From Paenimyroides baculatum (GTDB lineage Bacteria; Bacteroidota; Bacteroidia; Flavobacteriales; Flavobacteriaceae): 64,000 nt of DNA. The stretch covers positions 307,733 to 371,732 of the forward strand of contig NZ_VWSG01000002.1 of NCBI RefSeq assembly GCF_008629655.1, read 5' to 3'. This document shows positions 1 to 9,174 of the stretch, one piece after another. Numbering within the stretch: the first letter of the stretch is position 1; each line of letters begins with the position of its first letter. Position numbers and translations under genes: made by a program. The notes below the pieces were generated by a model. The model was not told the origin of the DNA. It made no database searches and saw only the letters and a list, made by a program, of their open reading frames with translations.

Positions 1-280
1 AAAGTGTTTTTTCGGCGATCTTTTAATCGGTCGAAATTCACTTTTGAGGCTATATACGATCAATTGCTATTTATAAATTAATGAAATCGTGAATCTTCGA
101 TTTGATCGAAACGGTGTTTCACACAACGATCTGCTCTCGCTTCATGCAGTGGTTCGACGCTTCCCGAGAATCAGGACAGGCTGATCAAAACGTCATACCG
201 CTAGTTTAATCTCTATTCAGTTTTTAATCAAAAATGAAATAGCTTTATACAGCAAGTCATACTGCATCGTATCTATTTAC
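1..280. repeat. Dispersed intergenic repeat copy (window start)
   Basis: This stretch begins with the recurrent core GATCTTTTAATCGGTCGAA and continues through the modules ATCGAAACGGTG, CTTCATGCAGTGGTTCGAC and CATACCGCT, which recur in the same order at about 28.98, 29.74, 32.90, 33.32, 33.75 and 40.90 kb. A piece of a second module (CATACTGCATCGTATC) follows at 249-275. No convincing gene is present in the first 336 bases. The copy is diverged and probably continues beyond the window edge. Confidence 0.75.
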
Positions 281-336
281 TTTCCGGGGACAGTGTAATT
301 TAGATTCAGCTTTTTTTATACTAAATTGATTGAGTG

Positions 337-867
337 CTAATAATACGTATCAAAAATAAAAAAGAAAACCGTTACTACCACGTAAGCTACAAGACCGATT
401 ATCTGTAATGAAACAGGAGCGGTTTGGATATTAGAGGAAGTATGAATATTTTTTGATGTATTAAATAAAGGTTTTATCCGGTACCAGTCCCACCCTATCA
501 GCAAAAGTGCTGCGGCAACCATAAAGATCATAATTAATGATTTGTCATTTAAACCAACACTTAACGTAAAAACAAGAATATTGGAACAGATGCCGAAGAA
601 TAGCAGTGCTGCCAATGCCGTGTAACGCTGGGTAAATAATAACAATGCTGTAAGCAGCTGACAAAATCCTAAAAATTTCCAATACGTTCCTGTATGGTGC
701 AGTTCTGTAAAGAAAGAACCCGCATACATTTCGGGGCATATTTCAGAAAACCTTTTTCCCTGTATCTTCAACAAACCCGAAGGTATCAACACCGTTGCGA
801 CCACAAATCTTAATGCTAAAATAGAATAATACCGCAAACTGATGCGTAGTTTTGCTTTTTCCTCCAT
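337..867 (-). CDS. DoxX-like integral membrane protein
   Basis: A 176-residue protein with about four hydrophobic helices (roughly residues 15-35, 62-80, 84-104 and 108-126) and another near the C terminus (152-174). The first helix carries a small-residue segment (VVATVLIPSGLLKI) typical of the DoxX/MauE group. That group is thought to act in redox or quinone-linked membrane processes, but few members are characterised. The start is an ATG at 867. It is the last gene of a minus-strand series beginning with the SDR gene. The family assignment rests on topology and motif resemblance only. Confidence 0.55.
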   Translation of the reverse strand: MEEKAKLRISLRYYSILALRFVVATVLIPSGLLKIQGKRFSEICPEMYAGSFFTELHHTGTYWKFLGFCQLLTALLLFTQRYTALAALLFFGICSNILVFTLSVGLNDKSLIMIFMVAAALLLIGWDWYRIKPLFNTSKNIHTSSNIQTAPVSLQIIGLVAYVVVTVFFFIFDTYY

Positions 868-1011
868 GGGTTATTTAAAACTCTTTATTAAATTATTTAT
901 TATACCAGACTGTAAACCAGCAAAGACCGAGGCTTAAATAATGTATGAATATATTACAATTCAACGGAAACTGCAATGGGTACTGATGTAATCCATCAAT
1001 AAAATATTGTA

Positions 1012-2001
1012 TTACTTTTGTAATCTGTTTCTAAAAAATATAAAAGCAAAGCCAATACCGGCACCAATGATTACGGCTTTTTTTAAATTACCCGAGTCAT
1101 TGTTCAATTCCGGTCGACCATATATTCTAAGAGGTTCCTGCGACTGCTTTAATACGTTGCCTTCTACTTCAGGCCCTTTCTTAATCTTCATCATCAGCCT
1201 CACAACCGCCGATGCCGCATTGTTGAAGAGCGTTGGGAAAATTTTGTACATTGTGGTAATTACTCGAGATTTAAAATCCGGGAAGACGTCTTTTTTAGGA
1301 TTTTTTGCCAATGCAACCATAGCGTCTGCGGTCTCTCTTGGATCTGATGCAAGGGGTGAAATATTCATTTTAAAACCCGAATATTTAGCCGAATGCAGAT
1401 TGCCTGTAGAATTCTGCAGCTGTGGATAAATATTGCATACGTGTATATTTTTATGGTTGGATATTTCGGCCTGTATACCTTCCATCATACCCCTGATCCC
1501 ATATTTTGTAGAGGAATATACCGCACTGTAAGGCGCAGGCATGTATCCGCCAATGGAAATATTATTTATCAGAATTCCCTCATTCTGTTCTTTAAAAACC
1601 TGTACAGCATTATACGCGCCGTGCATATAACCAAAAAGATTTGTCTTTATAACCTGCTCGTGGACTTCCATGGGAATTTCTTCGAACTTTCCGCTTGCCA
1701 TAACCCCTGCATTGTTTATCCAGACATCGATCCTGCCAAATTTTGCAAGTGTTTCTGTGGTTATTCTTTCTACATCGGCAGCTATAGAAACATCGGCAGC
1801 AATACCAATAACCTGTGTATTAAGCGCTTTACAAAGTTCTACAATCTCATTGATACCTTCCTGTCCGCGGGCAACTATCACTACATTGCAGCCTTCACGG
1901 GCAAATGCTTCTGCCGCCGCGCGACCCACACCACTGCTTGAGCCGGTAATCACCACTGTTTTGCCAGCCAAATCTTTCTCATAATTCTCTTCGGTTTTCA
2001 T
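1012..2001 (-). CDS. SDR family oxidoreductase with C-terminal membrane anchor
   Basis: A 329-residue short-chain dehydrogenase/reductase. It has the cofactor motif TGSSSGVG (about residues 19-26), the NNAG motif (about 95-98) and an active-site YSSTK (Tyr near 160). It is longer than a classical SDR (about 250 residues): the extra C-terminal part ends in a hydrophobic helix followed by basic residues (AVIIGAGIGFAFIFFRNR), suggesting membrane attachment. This layout resembles SDRs found in stress-associated loci of many bacteria. NAD(P) is expected as cofactor; the substrate cannot be deduced. It lies with catalase, Ku/LigD and other stress genes. Confidence 0.88.
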   Translation of the reverse strand: MKTEENYEKDLAGKTVVITGSSSGVGRAAAEAFAREGCNVVIVARGQEGINEIVELCKALNTQVIGIAADVSIAADVERITTETLAKFGRIDVWINNAGVMASGKFEEIPMEVHEQVIKTNLFGYMHGAYNAVQVFKEQNEGILINNISIGGYMPAPYSAVYSSTKYGIRGMMEGIQAEISNHKNIHVCNIYPQLQNSTGNLHSAKYSGFKMNISPLASDPRETADAMVALAKNPKKDVFPDFKSRVITTMYKIFPTLFNNAASAVVRLMMKIKKGPEVEGNVLKQSQEPLRIYGRPELNNDSGNLKKAVIIGAGIGFAFIFFRNRLQK

Positions 2002-2135
2002 AAAAATCTTTTTTCTTTTTCAGCTACTCTACAACATTTATTGTGCCATGATTCACTTTATTACTTTACACCCAAATCGTCTATCACAATAGATCGAATA
2101 TTAAGCAGCAGATAATCCTAACAACGTTTTTGACA

Positions 2136-2166
2136 TAGAAATGGTCGGAATTTCTTCCGACCATCA
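2136..2166 (-). terminator. Rho-independent terminator downstream of the 52-residue hydrophilic protein
   Basis: A perfect 10-bp stem, ATGGTCGGAA (2141-2150) with TTCCGACCAT (2155-2164) and a 4-nt loop, lies just downstream of the stop codon at 2188 on the minus strand. It is followed on that strand by a short T-rich stretch. Confidence 0.6.
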
Positions 2167-2187
2167 CTAGGCGTTCACCCTTTTAAA

Positions 2188-2346
2188 TTATTTTTTCTCT
2201 TTTGTTTCCTTCTCGTTCGAAGTTACATCGTCACCCTTTCTTTTTTGCTCTTCGTGACCGCGGCTGTCTAAATTGTCTTTGTTTTCAGGTTTGCCGTTCT
2301 GTTGTTTTTTTACGAGTGTCGTTTCTTTGTTTTGTTCATTTTTCAT
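2188..2346 (-). CDS. Small hydrophilic, charged protein (52 aa)
   Basis: A short open frame from an ATG at 2346 to a TAA at 2188, encoding 52 residues with no hydrophobic stretch; it is dominated by Lys, Glu, Asn, Gln and Asp. The N terminus (MKNEQNKETT) and the 5 bases before it are identical at the DNA level over 20 bases to the start of the DUF892 gene at 11349. A terminator hairpin follows its stop. It resembles the other tiny hydrophilic proteins in this island (5109-5339, 12485-12667, 22217-22573). It is probably intrinsically disordered and stress-related, but the function is unknown. Confidence 0.6.
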   Translation of the reverse strand: MKNEQNKETTLVKKQQNGKPENKDNLDSRGHEEQKRKGDDVTSNEKETKEKK

Positions 2347-2429
2347 AGCTCGGTATATTTAAAATTTAAATTACTTATTGATTGACAAAAGTTGCTGAAA
2401 TAGTTAAATTTCTGTCATTGTTTAAAGGG

Positions 2430-3164
2430 TTATGTCAAGCTATCCTTCAGCTTCATAAACTGCATTGCATTTATTACAGCTGCTGTAGATGCCGTGTTGT
2501 TAAAATACACATATACCTCTTTGTAGGATGCTGCCTTTATTGTATTGTAAAGTGTTTGTATTTCTTCTTGCGAATATTCAGAATAAAACAGCTTTGGGAC
2601 ACCGTGCATGCGAAAATATCCAATTTTACCACCATCTATCAGATCAACATCCAAACCGGGATAGCTGGGATTGCAAAAAATTACACCCGTCTGCTGTAAT
2701 GTTTCAACAGCATTTTTGTTCCACCAGCTTTTGTGCCTGAATTCCACAACGTTCTTAAAATCGGAATTTAAAAGTTTTATGAGCTTAACCAAATTCAGTT
2801 CGTTGTACAAAAAGCCTGGGGGAAACTGCCACAATACACACGCCAGTTTTTCTTTTAGTCCTTTAGAAACAATCTCGTAAAAATCTGACACTTCTATTTC
2901 ACAGTCAACAAGTTTCTTTGTGTGCGTAATCACTTTTGGTATTTTGATACTAAAACTGAAATCATCTGGAGTTTTATCATACCATTTTTCTAAACTTTCT
3001 ACGGTGGGAAACCTATAAAATGAACCATTGAATTCATACGTTGAAAAATGCGTGCAATAAAATTGGAACCAGTCTTTTTTTGGCAGATGATCCGGGTAAA
3101 AAACCGATTTCCAAGAAGGTGTTGCAAAGCTTGAACATCCGATGTTAAATTTAGTGTTACTCAT
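2430..3164 (-). CDS. DUF72 (YecE-like) family protein
   Basis: A 244-residue protein with the DUF72 signature: an N-terminal GCSSFATPSWKSVFYP segment, then FSTYEFNGSFYRFP (the usual E-x-N-x-T/S-F-Y motif), SFSIKIPKVITH, and later VEFRHKSWW and YFRMHG. DUF72 proteins adopt a TIM-barrel fold; their biochemical role is not settled. I place the start at 3164 because its ATG overlaps the TGA of the upstream glycosylase gene in an ATGA arrangement, implying translational coupling; the longer frame to 3191 would need a TTG start. The coupling to a DNA glycosylase fits the DNA-maintenance theme of the island. Confidence 0.88.
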   Translation of the reverse strand: MSNTKFNIGCSSFATPSWKSVFYPDHLPKKDWFQFYCTHFSTYEFNGSFYRFPTVESLEKWYDKTPDDFSFSIKIPKVITHTKKLVDCEIEVSDFYEIVSKGLKEKLACVLWQFPPGFLYNELNLVKLIKLLNSDFKNVVEFRHKSWWNKNAVETLQQTGVIFCNPSYPGLDVDLIDGGKIGYFRMHGVPKLFYSEYSQEEIQTLYNTIKAASYKEVYVYFNNTASTAAVINAMQFMKLKDSLT

Positions 3165-3892
3165 ACATACAGTTTTTGACAGTTTGTACAAAAGAAACTT
3201 CTGCGTTTTTTCTTACCTGTGTATTCCTTTACCAATAACCGACCACATTTAGAACACTCTTTTTTGGTATGCACCAGCCAATTCTTTTTTAGTTGGTTTT
3301 CTTTTTTCCATCGCAGAAAGTCGAAACTGTAGTTTTGCGCCTGCTCAACGATTTCTTTCATCTTTTTAGACGGAATTTTGCCTACCAATGAATTTGGATG
3401 TACACCCACCCTGAACAAAACTTCGTTCTTGATGATGTTCCCTACTCCTGAAAATACATCCTGATCCAGCAGTTCGTCACAAATCAATTCTTCTTTTTTA
3501 TCAGCAAGTTTTTTAACTGCCAAACGCGGATTCCACTGTTCACTCATTACATCGGCGGACCAATCGTAAAGAGAATCTGCAGTTCCTTCCAATACCTTTA
3601 CAGAAGCAGCATAAAAATTCATATGTCCGTTCTTGAAAAAAAGTCCTAAACGAACATTTGCCGATTTTGATTCGTTTACCAGATAACTGCCAAACAGCAA
3701 AAAATGAATACGGACGGTAAAGTCGTCAAAGCAAAGCAGCAGGTGTTTACCCCATGATTTAACATCGGAAAGAACTTTACCTTCCAACCTGTCACTATCA
3801 ATTTTAGTATTACCGTGTGCTTCAACAACCTTTTTGCCGATAAAAACACTCATTTCTTCTTTTGCGATAACAATACTAGGACCTTCTGGCAT
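3161..3892 (-). CDS. Fpg/Nei family DNA glycosylase (endonuclease VIII-like)
   Basis: A 243-residue base-excision repair glycosylase/AP lyase. The N terminus is MPEGPS, giving the catalytic Pro2 and Glu3 of the family. A helix-two-turn-helix region lies around residues 120-190 (QDVFSGVGNIIKNEVLFRVGVHP). A C-terminal zinc finger has CSKC followed by CTNC (about 212-238). The PEGP start favours the Nei (endonuclease VIII, oxidised pyrimidine) branch over the PELPE start of Fpg. It shares a 4-base overlap with the downstream DUF72 gene. Its neighbours Ku and LigD also act in DNA repair. Confidence 0.9.
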   Translation of the reverse strand: MPEGPSIVIAKEEMSVFIGKKVVEAHGNTKIDSDRLEGKVLSDVKSWGKHLLLCFDDFTVRIHFLLFGSYLVNESKSANVRLGLFFKNGHMNFYAASVKVLEGTADSLYDWSADVMSEQWNPRLAVKKLADKKEELICDELLDQDVFSGVGNIIKNEVLFRVGVHPNSLVGKIPSKKMKEIVEQAQNYSFDFLRWKKENQLKKNWLVHTKKECSKCGRLLVKEYTGKKKRRSFFCTNCQKLYV

Positions 3893-3918
3893 ATCTATTT
3901 GATCTGTTTAATTGAAAA

Positions 3919-5088
3919 TTATGCCCAAGGATCTAAAACCACCTTTACACAATCTTCCTTCTTGTTTTTAAAAATGTCGTAAGCATGTGCCACTTCAGTA
4001 AGAGGTAGTCTGTGCGTAATGATATCATCCAACACAATTTTTCCATCGATCACATACTGCAACAGCTTGTCAATATGTTTGTGTACGACAGCCTGACCAC
4101 CTCTTAAGGTTATTCCCTTATCGAAAAACTGACCTACAGGGAAATTGTCATAATATGTTGGATATACACCTAAAACGCTGACTATCCCACCTCTTCTCAC
4201 AGCACTCATGCAAGCTTCAAGTACTTTAATAGATCCTTTTTCAAAATTTATTACCGCTTTTGCCCGGTCTAAAATAGATCGATCCGGTTCAAAACCTACA
4301 GCTTCTATACAGACATCTGCTCCACGACCTTTTGTTGTTTCCCTTATCTTCTCTACTACTTCTTTAGCACCGCTGTCCCACAAAATTGTTTCACAGTTTG
4401 CAGTTGCAGCAGCCTTGTCTAAACGGTATTGCAGCGTGTCAACAATTATTACGCGTTTTGCATTTCGCAGCCAAGCACTTTTAGCGGCCATTATCCCCAC
4501 TGGACCAGCACCGAAAATTACAACAGTTTCACCACCGTTAACTTCTGCCCAATCTACACCCGAATAACCAGTTGGAAAAATGTCCGTTAAAAACAGAACC
4601 TGCTCATCTGATAAGAAATCAGGCACCTTACGGGGTCCGATGTCTGCATATGGAACACGTACAAACTGTGCCTGTCCACCATCATATCCACCGTACAGAT
4701 CGGTGTATCCAAACAGTCCGCCTCCTTTCTGATCAATCAATCCGCCTTCGGGACCGTAGTGTTCATGGTTACTGTTTTCGCAATGAACGGGAAGATCACT
4801 GTTACAGAAATAGCAGGTTCCGCATGCAATTGGAAAAGGTATTACCACTCGGTCACCTTTTTTAAGATTTTTTACATCCTTGCCGACTTCTTCTACCACT
4901 CCCATAAATTCATGACCCAGAATCATGGGCTTAGGTTGCGGAAATCCACCAGAAAAAATATGGAGATCGGATCCGCAAATAGCTGTTGATGTTACACGAA
5001 GTATAACGTCGGTAGTATTTTTAATTTTCGGATCTTCTGTATTATCACAGGTTATTTTACCCGGTGCGTGAATTACTGCTGCTTTCAT
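3919..5088 (-). CDS. Zinc-dependent alcohol dehydrogenase (formaldehyde-dehydrogenase-like MDR)
   Basis: A 389-residue medium-chain dehydrogenase. Catalytic zinc ligands are Cys38 (AICGSD) and His59 with Glu60 (GHEF). A structural zinc site is formed by Cys89, Cys92, Cys95 and Cys103. The Rossmann motif GAGPVG lies near residue 193. The length and the insertion between the domains (about residues 105-150) match the glutathione-independent formaldehyde-dehydrogenase-like or threonine-dehydrogenase-like branch rather than short ADHs. It oxidises an alcohol or aldehyde hydrate with NAD(P). It lies 26 bases upstream of the glycosylase gene and is probably co-transcribed with it. The substrate is not determinable. 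Confidence 0.88.
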   Translation of the reverse strand: MKAAVIHAPGKITCDNTEDPKIKNTTDVILRVTSTAICGSDLHIFSGGFPQPKPMILGHEFMGVVEEVGKDVKNLKKGDRVVIPFPIACGTCYFCNSDLPVHCENSNHEHYGPEGGLIDQKGGGLFGYTDLYGGYDGGQAQFVRVPYADIGPRKVPDFLSDEQVLFLTDIFPTGYSGVDWAEVNGGETVVIFGAGPVGIMAAKSAWLRNAKRVIIVDTLQYRLDKAAATANCETILWDSGAKEVVEKIRETTKGRGADVCIEAVGFEPDRSILDRAKAVINFEKGSIKVLEACMSAVRRGGIVSVLGVYPTYYDNFPVGQFFDKGITLRGGQAVVHKHIDKLLQYVIDGKIVLDDIITHRLPLTEVAHAYDIFKNKKEDCVKVVLDPWA

Positions 5089-5108
5089 AAAACATTTTTT
5101 TAAAGTTA

Positions 5109-5339
5109 TTATTCGTCTTTAAAATTTTTTCCTGACTTTTTATTTCTTGCCTCCTCCGTATTTTCGTCGGGTACTTTGTCTGCGTCTTCGGGCAACAGAT
5201 TACTACCTTCTTTTATCTGTGATGCGCCGGCACCTGAATTTGTCTGATTGGCTTCATGAACATCTTTTCCTTTAATGTCTGTCGGGCTTGTTTTTTTATT
5301 CTTTTCACTTCCCGGAATGTTTTTGTCATCACTTTTCAT
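5109..5339 (-). CDS. Small hydrophilic disordered protein (76 aa)
   Basis: A 76-residue protein with no hydrophobic segment, rich in Lys, Asp, Glu, Asn, Ser and Gly (MKSDDKNIPGSEKNK at the start). The composition is like that of hydrophilin or LEA-type stress proteins. It lies 20 bases upstream of the alcohol dehydrogenase gene on the same strand and is probably the first gene of that operon. I recognise no named family; intrinsic disorder is inferred from composition. Confidence 0.6.
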   Translation of the reverse strand: MKSDDKNIPGSEKNKKTSPTDIKGKDVHEANQTNSGAGASQIKEGSNLLPEDADKVPDENTEEARNKKSGKNFKDE

Positions 5340-5600
5340 CTTTCAAAGTTTTAAGTTGTTATATGGTAAAATAAATTACAAGAAGTATTCCCTTAATATT
5401 AAACAGTTCCTGATTATTGACTTAAATGCAGGTTTAATGCTTTGAATTATCTTTAAAAATGTTGATTAAATACTAAAAAAAACACACGTGTAATTTACTG
5501 AACATCAGTAAAGTGTCGATAAATTCCCCAGTACATAGAACGGTTACTCGACATATTATGTAACTGTAAACTCACTTCTGTATCAAAGTAACCTTCTTAC

Positions 5601-7463
5601 TTAAGACGATAATTTTTTAATTGCCTTTAGCATATCGATCCCTTTACCCAGCACAGGTTTAAAAATATCGCCTTTTTCTTTCAGTCGATCTAATGCGTTA
5701 TAGATATTGTAATCGGTTGGTTTTAATCCCTTTTTAACTTCTTTCCAATCCAAAGGCATAGAAACCGGTGCACCCTTTTTTGGACGCAGACTGTAAACAC
5801 TTGCAAGTGTCTGACCTCTTCTGTTCTGCAGATAATCCAAATAAATTTTATCCTTGTCTCTTTTCTTCAAGCTTCTTTCCAAGGTTGTAAGATCGGGTAA
5901 TTTCTGCTGAACCATCTGCATGAGCAAGTGCCCAAAATCTTTAACCTGTTCGTAAGAATATTTTGCGTTCATGGGAATGTAGATATGAATTCCCGAACTG
6001 CCCGATGTTTTTGGAAAACCTTCAATCTCTGCCAGATCCAGCACCTCTTTTACAACCTGCGCTGTTTTAATTACGTCTTCGAAGGTATTTTTCTCTGACG
6101 GATCGAGGTCTAAAACCAAATAATCAGGATTATCTGCCTTTTGAATTTTGCTTGTCCATATATTAAGTTCGATACATCCCAAATTATTCAAATAAGCCAG
6201 TGTTTCCTTATCATTACAGATTATGTAATTGATATACTTATCACCGCTTTCAGAGAACACTTTCTGTGTTTCTATCCAATCAGGGGTTTCATCGGCTGCG
6301 TCTTTCTGATAAAAACTCATACCGTCAATCCCGTTAGGATAACGGTTCATAGACTGCGGGCGGTTTTTAAGGTGTGGTAAAATATATTTGGAAATACTTT
6401 GGTAAAAGGCAATGACATCGCCTTTTGTAACATCATCATCGGGAAAATAAATTTTGTTCTGATTTGTAAGTTTCAGTTCCTGCTTTCCTATTTTCTTCAG
6501 CAACTCGTCTTTTCCGGTTCTTTTCTCAGGTTGCACTTTCTTCATCATTTCTTTTTTTGATTGTTTTTCGGTATTAAATGTCACATCATCAGGTTCTACA
6601 TCATCTCGAAGCCTCAAAAAAATGGGATGGCGGTAAATATGATCTTTGGTAAGTTCCGTGAATTTAATTTCGGCAACCAGTTCTGGTTTTATCCATGTAG
6701 CTTTGGTATTTGTCTTGGGTGTAATTTTAAAAACCGATTTATCGGTAATCAGTTTCTGCATTTTATCGTAGATATCAGAAAGCGATTTATCGTTAAAACC
6801 ACCACCAGTGTGACCGCAGAAAACCATTTCGCCATTGAGATATTTGCCCAGAACGAGGGCTCCGAATTTCTTTCGAGATCCTTTCGGTTGTGTAAAACCG
6901 CAGATAACGGCTTCGTCTGTTTTATTGATTTTTATTTTAAGCCATTCCGAACTGCGGATATTTTCTTTGTAAAGACCGTCTGTTTTCTTTGCTACAATTC
7001 CTTCAAGACCCATATCTTTTGCTGCCTGAAAAAATTCTTTTCCGTTCTGTAAAATATGGTCGCTGAATTTAATGCTATCGGTTTCAACCAAGGCGTCTTT
7101 CAATAATTCTTTCCGTTGCAGATACGATAAATCCATAGTTGAGTGACCGTTAAGCCACAGCAGATCGAAAACCTGATAAGCTAACACCAAATCAGGATTA
7201 TCACCAATTTGCTGCAGCCACTGAAAGTTTGGTTTTCCTTTATCGTCATAGGCAACAATCTCGCCATCGAGCACCATATCGTGTTCCTGAAGTTTAAGCG
7301 AGTTGGTCACTTTTTTGAATTTCTGAGAGAAGTCGACCCCGTTTCTTGAATACAAGCGGATTTTATCTTTAGTTAAGTCGGCAATGGCGCGGTAGCCGTC
7401 CCACTTTATTTCGAATGCCCACTCTTGGTCATCAAACGGTTTGTCTGTCGTTTTGCACAGCAT
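5601..7463 (-). CDS. ligD: DNA ligase D, ligase plus polymerase domains (frame-separated part)
   Basis: A 620-residue product holding the ATP-dependent ligase domain (nucleotidyl-acceptor Lys20 in EIKWDGYR, OB-fold to about 300) and the primase-polymerase domain (about 330-620; the DLDPSE metal-binding motif is near 450). It lacks the phosphoesterase domain, which lies immediately upstream in another frame (7529-8140). Reading upstream of the annotated ATG in this frame gives an uninterrupted linker (GIKHFKNYAPALSGAKK, then LTQFIKP) back to an A10 tract at 7549-7558. The two frames would therefore form one 846-residue LigD if the tract held 11 A. With Ku it carries out non-homologous end joining. 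Confidence 0.9.
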   Translation of the reverse strand: MLCKTTDKPFDDQEWAFEIKWDGYRAIADLTKDKIRLYSRNGVDFSQKFKKVTNSLKLQEHDMVLDGEIVAYDDKGKPNFQWLQQIGDNPDLVLAYQVFDLLWLNGHSTMDLSYLQRKELLKDALVETDSIKFSDHILQNGKEFFQAAKDMGLEGIVAKKTDGLYKENIRSSEWLKIKINKTDEAVICGFTQPKGSRKKFGALVLGKYLNGEMVFCGHTGGGFNDKSLSDIYDKMQKLITDKSVFKITPKTNTKATWIKPELVAEIKFTELTKDHIYRHPIFLRLRDDVEPDDVTFNTEKQSKKEMMKKVQPEKRTGKDELLKKIGKQELKLTNQNKIYFPDDDVTKGDVIAFYQSISKYILPHLKNRPQSMNRYPNGIDGMSFYQKDAADETPDWIETQKVFSESGDKYINYIICNDKETLAYLNNLGCIELNIWTSKIQKADNPDYLVLDLDPSEKNTFEDVIKTAQVVKEVLDLAEIEGFPKTSGSSGIHIYIPMNAKYSYEQVKDFGHLLMQMVQQKLPDLTTLERSLKKRDKDKIYLDYLQNRRGQTLASVYSLRPKKGAPVSMPLDWKEVKKGLKPTDYNIYNALDRLKEKGDIFKPVLGKGIDMLKAIKKLSS

Positions 7464-7528
7464 GGGTTTAATAAATTGCGTTAGTTTTTTCGCACCGGAA
7501 AGTGCCGGTGCATAATTTTTAAAATGTT

Positions 7529-8140
7529 TTATTCCGTTATTTGATTCCTTTTTTTTTTACTGCTTTTATCTGCTAGATAAGCCGTTACTTTCGAGTTTTT
7601 AGCAGTATTTTCTTCTGCGTCGTAGCCTTCGTCGACCGCATATTCGTCTTTATGCTTAATAAGCAGCCAGGCATTATCGTCTTTAGGATTTTTCATTTTA
7701 ACCAACGCAAACTCCCCTTGCAGTTTTTTACCGTGCAATATGAATTTTAGCGACTGTTTATGCAGTTCGGCGCGCATGGTAAGATCATCACTTTTTCCAG
7801 AGGCTTTTTCAATAGGTTCATACGTTCCTTCGTCCCATATTTCCACTTCGCCGGCACCATAATTACCTTCGGGAATAGATCCTTCAAAGGTTCTGTATGA
7901 ATACGGATGATCTTCTACCATCATTGCCAACCGTTTGTCGGCAGGATTTAGTGACGGACCTTTAGGCACCGCCCAACTTTTCAGCACGCCCTCCATTTCC
8001 AGACGAAAATCGTAATGCAGTCTTGAAGCAGCGTGTCTTTGAACAACAAACTTCAACTTTTTACCGCTAGCTTTCTTTTTACCTTTTGGTTCGGCTGTTT
8101 CCTTAAAATTCCGTTTTTTATTATAATCCTCCAGTGCCAT
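7529..8140 (-). CDS. ligD: DNA ligase D, 3'-phosphoesterase domain (frame-separated part)
   Basis: A 203-residue product matching the LigD 3'-phosphoesterase module: FVVQRHAASRLHYDFRLEMEG, then LKSWAVPKGPS, MVEDHPYSYRTFEG and EGNYGAGEVEIWD. The His, Asp and Glu residues of this metal-dependent end-cleaning domain are present. It ends eight residues after an AGT-A10-GG tract. One extra A would carry translation into the ligase-polymerase frame at 5601-7463. Stand-alone phosphoesterase proteins exist in other genomes, but here the in-frame linker on the far side of the A tract argues for a single gene. Ku lies directly upstream. Confidence 0.88.
   Translation of the reverse strand: MALEDYNKKRNFKETAEPKGKKKASGKKLKFVVQRHAASRLHYDFRLEMEGVLKSWAVPKGPSLNPADKRLAMMVEDHPYSYRTFEGSIPEGNYGAGEVEIWDEGTYEPIEKASGKSDDLTMRAELHKQSLKFILHGKKLQGEFALVKMKNPKDDNAWLLIKHKDEYAVDEGYDAEENTAKNSKVTAYLADKSSKKKRNQITE
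7549..7558 (-). other. A10 homopolymer dividing ligD
   Basis: On the minus strand this reads AGT followed by ten A and then GGAATCAAAT. In the frame used by the phosphoesterase part it ends in RNQITE and a stop. Adding one A gives KESNNGIKHF and runs without a stop into the ligase domain. It may be a real mutation, a sequencing or assembly length error, or a site of transcriptional slippage. Confidence 0.75.
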
Positions 8141-8176
8141 AACTTATGATCTATTAATGAATAATCTAAACTATTA

Positions 8177-8956
8177 TTAACCCGCTTTTTTCTTAGTTTT
8201 TTCCAAACTTGCCTTCAACATTGCCATAAGATCGGTAGCCTTACCTTCCGGTTGCTTTTGTTCAGTAAGTTTTACTTTTTTTCCTTTTGCCTTTTGTTTG
8301 ATGATTTTAAGCAAGTCGGCATTATAGGTGTCTTTGTATTTTGACGGATCAAATGCCGTTGCAAGCGATTTTATCAACTGTTCTGCCATTTTAAGTTCGT
8401 CGGCTTTTGGGGCTTTTCCGGCGGGTATATTTAGATCTTTGTAACTTCTTAATTCTTCGGGATAGCGCATTCTGTTTACCATTAAAACCTTATCTTCATA
8501 CGGACGGATCAAACACAATATTTCGCGCTCCCTTAAAACAAAAGAACCAATGCCTGCCATTTTTGTTTTCATTAATGATTTCAACAACAGTTTATAAGCT
8601 GCTTCGCCATTTTTCTGAGGTTCCAGAAAGTAAGGTGTTTCAAAAAGTGCGGTATCAACCTCTGCTTCTTTCACAAACTGGTTTATACTTAGAATTTTTG
8701 ATTTTTCGGGACTGGCCGCTTCAAAATCTTCGTCTTCCAACACAATATATTTGTCTTCAATTTTATAACCTTTCACAATATTTTCCCAAGCCACCTCTTT
8801 ACCGGTTTCGGCATTCACCCGTTTAAATTTAATGTTGCTAAGGTCCTTACTGTCCAACATATCCAAATCTAGTGTACTTGAATCTGTAGCCGAGTATAAT
8901 TTAATGGGGATATTTACTAATCCAAAACCTATGGCACCGTTCCAAATTGCTCTCAT
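8177..8956 (-). CDS. ku: Ku DNA end-binding protein
   Basis: A 259-residue bacterial Ku homologue that binds DNA double-strand ends and recruits LigD in non-homologous end joining. The start MRAIWNGAIGFGLVNIPIKLY is the family's diagnostic N terminus, so I chose the ATG at 8956 rather than the longer frame to 8995. The core Ku70/80 beta-barrel occupies about residues 1-190, and a Lys-rich tail (KQKAKGKKVK, then KTKKKAG) matches the usual C-terminal LigD/DNA-interaction extension. It is encoded 36 bases upstream of the LigD phosphoesterase part, in the same direction. Confidence 0.95.
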   Translation of the reverse strand: MRAIWNGAIGFGLVNIPIKLYSATDSSTLDLDMLDSKDLSNIKFKRVNAETGKEVAWENIVKGYKIEDKYIVLEDEDFEAASPEKSKILSINQFVKEAEVDTALFETPYFLEPQKNGEAAYKLLLKSLMKTKMAGIGSFVLREREILCLIRPYEDKVLMVNRMRYPEELRSYKDLNIPAGKAPKADELKMAEQLIKSLATAFDPSKYKDTYNADLLKIIKQKAKGKKVKLTEQKQPEGKATDLMAMLKASLEKTKKKAG

Positions 8957-9174
8957 AGCTTTAATTTTTTTTATGTACTGCAAAATCCTTTCCACTATTT
9001 TAAGATTTCATGTTTGAAATACTATCGGCAGATTCCTCTAAATATTTAAAAATTTATGATCTACACTGCTTTGTAGTTTTCCACAAAATGTCGTTAAAAT
9101 CTACAAGTATCTGGTTGAGAAGCACGTATTTAAATACCCGCATCAAAAGCACGGCAGGTTTCGGAAAACGGTTC

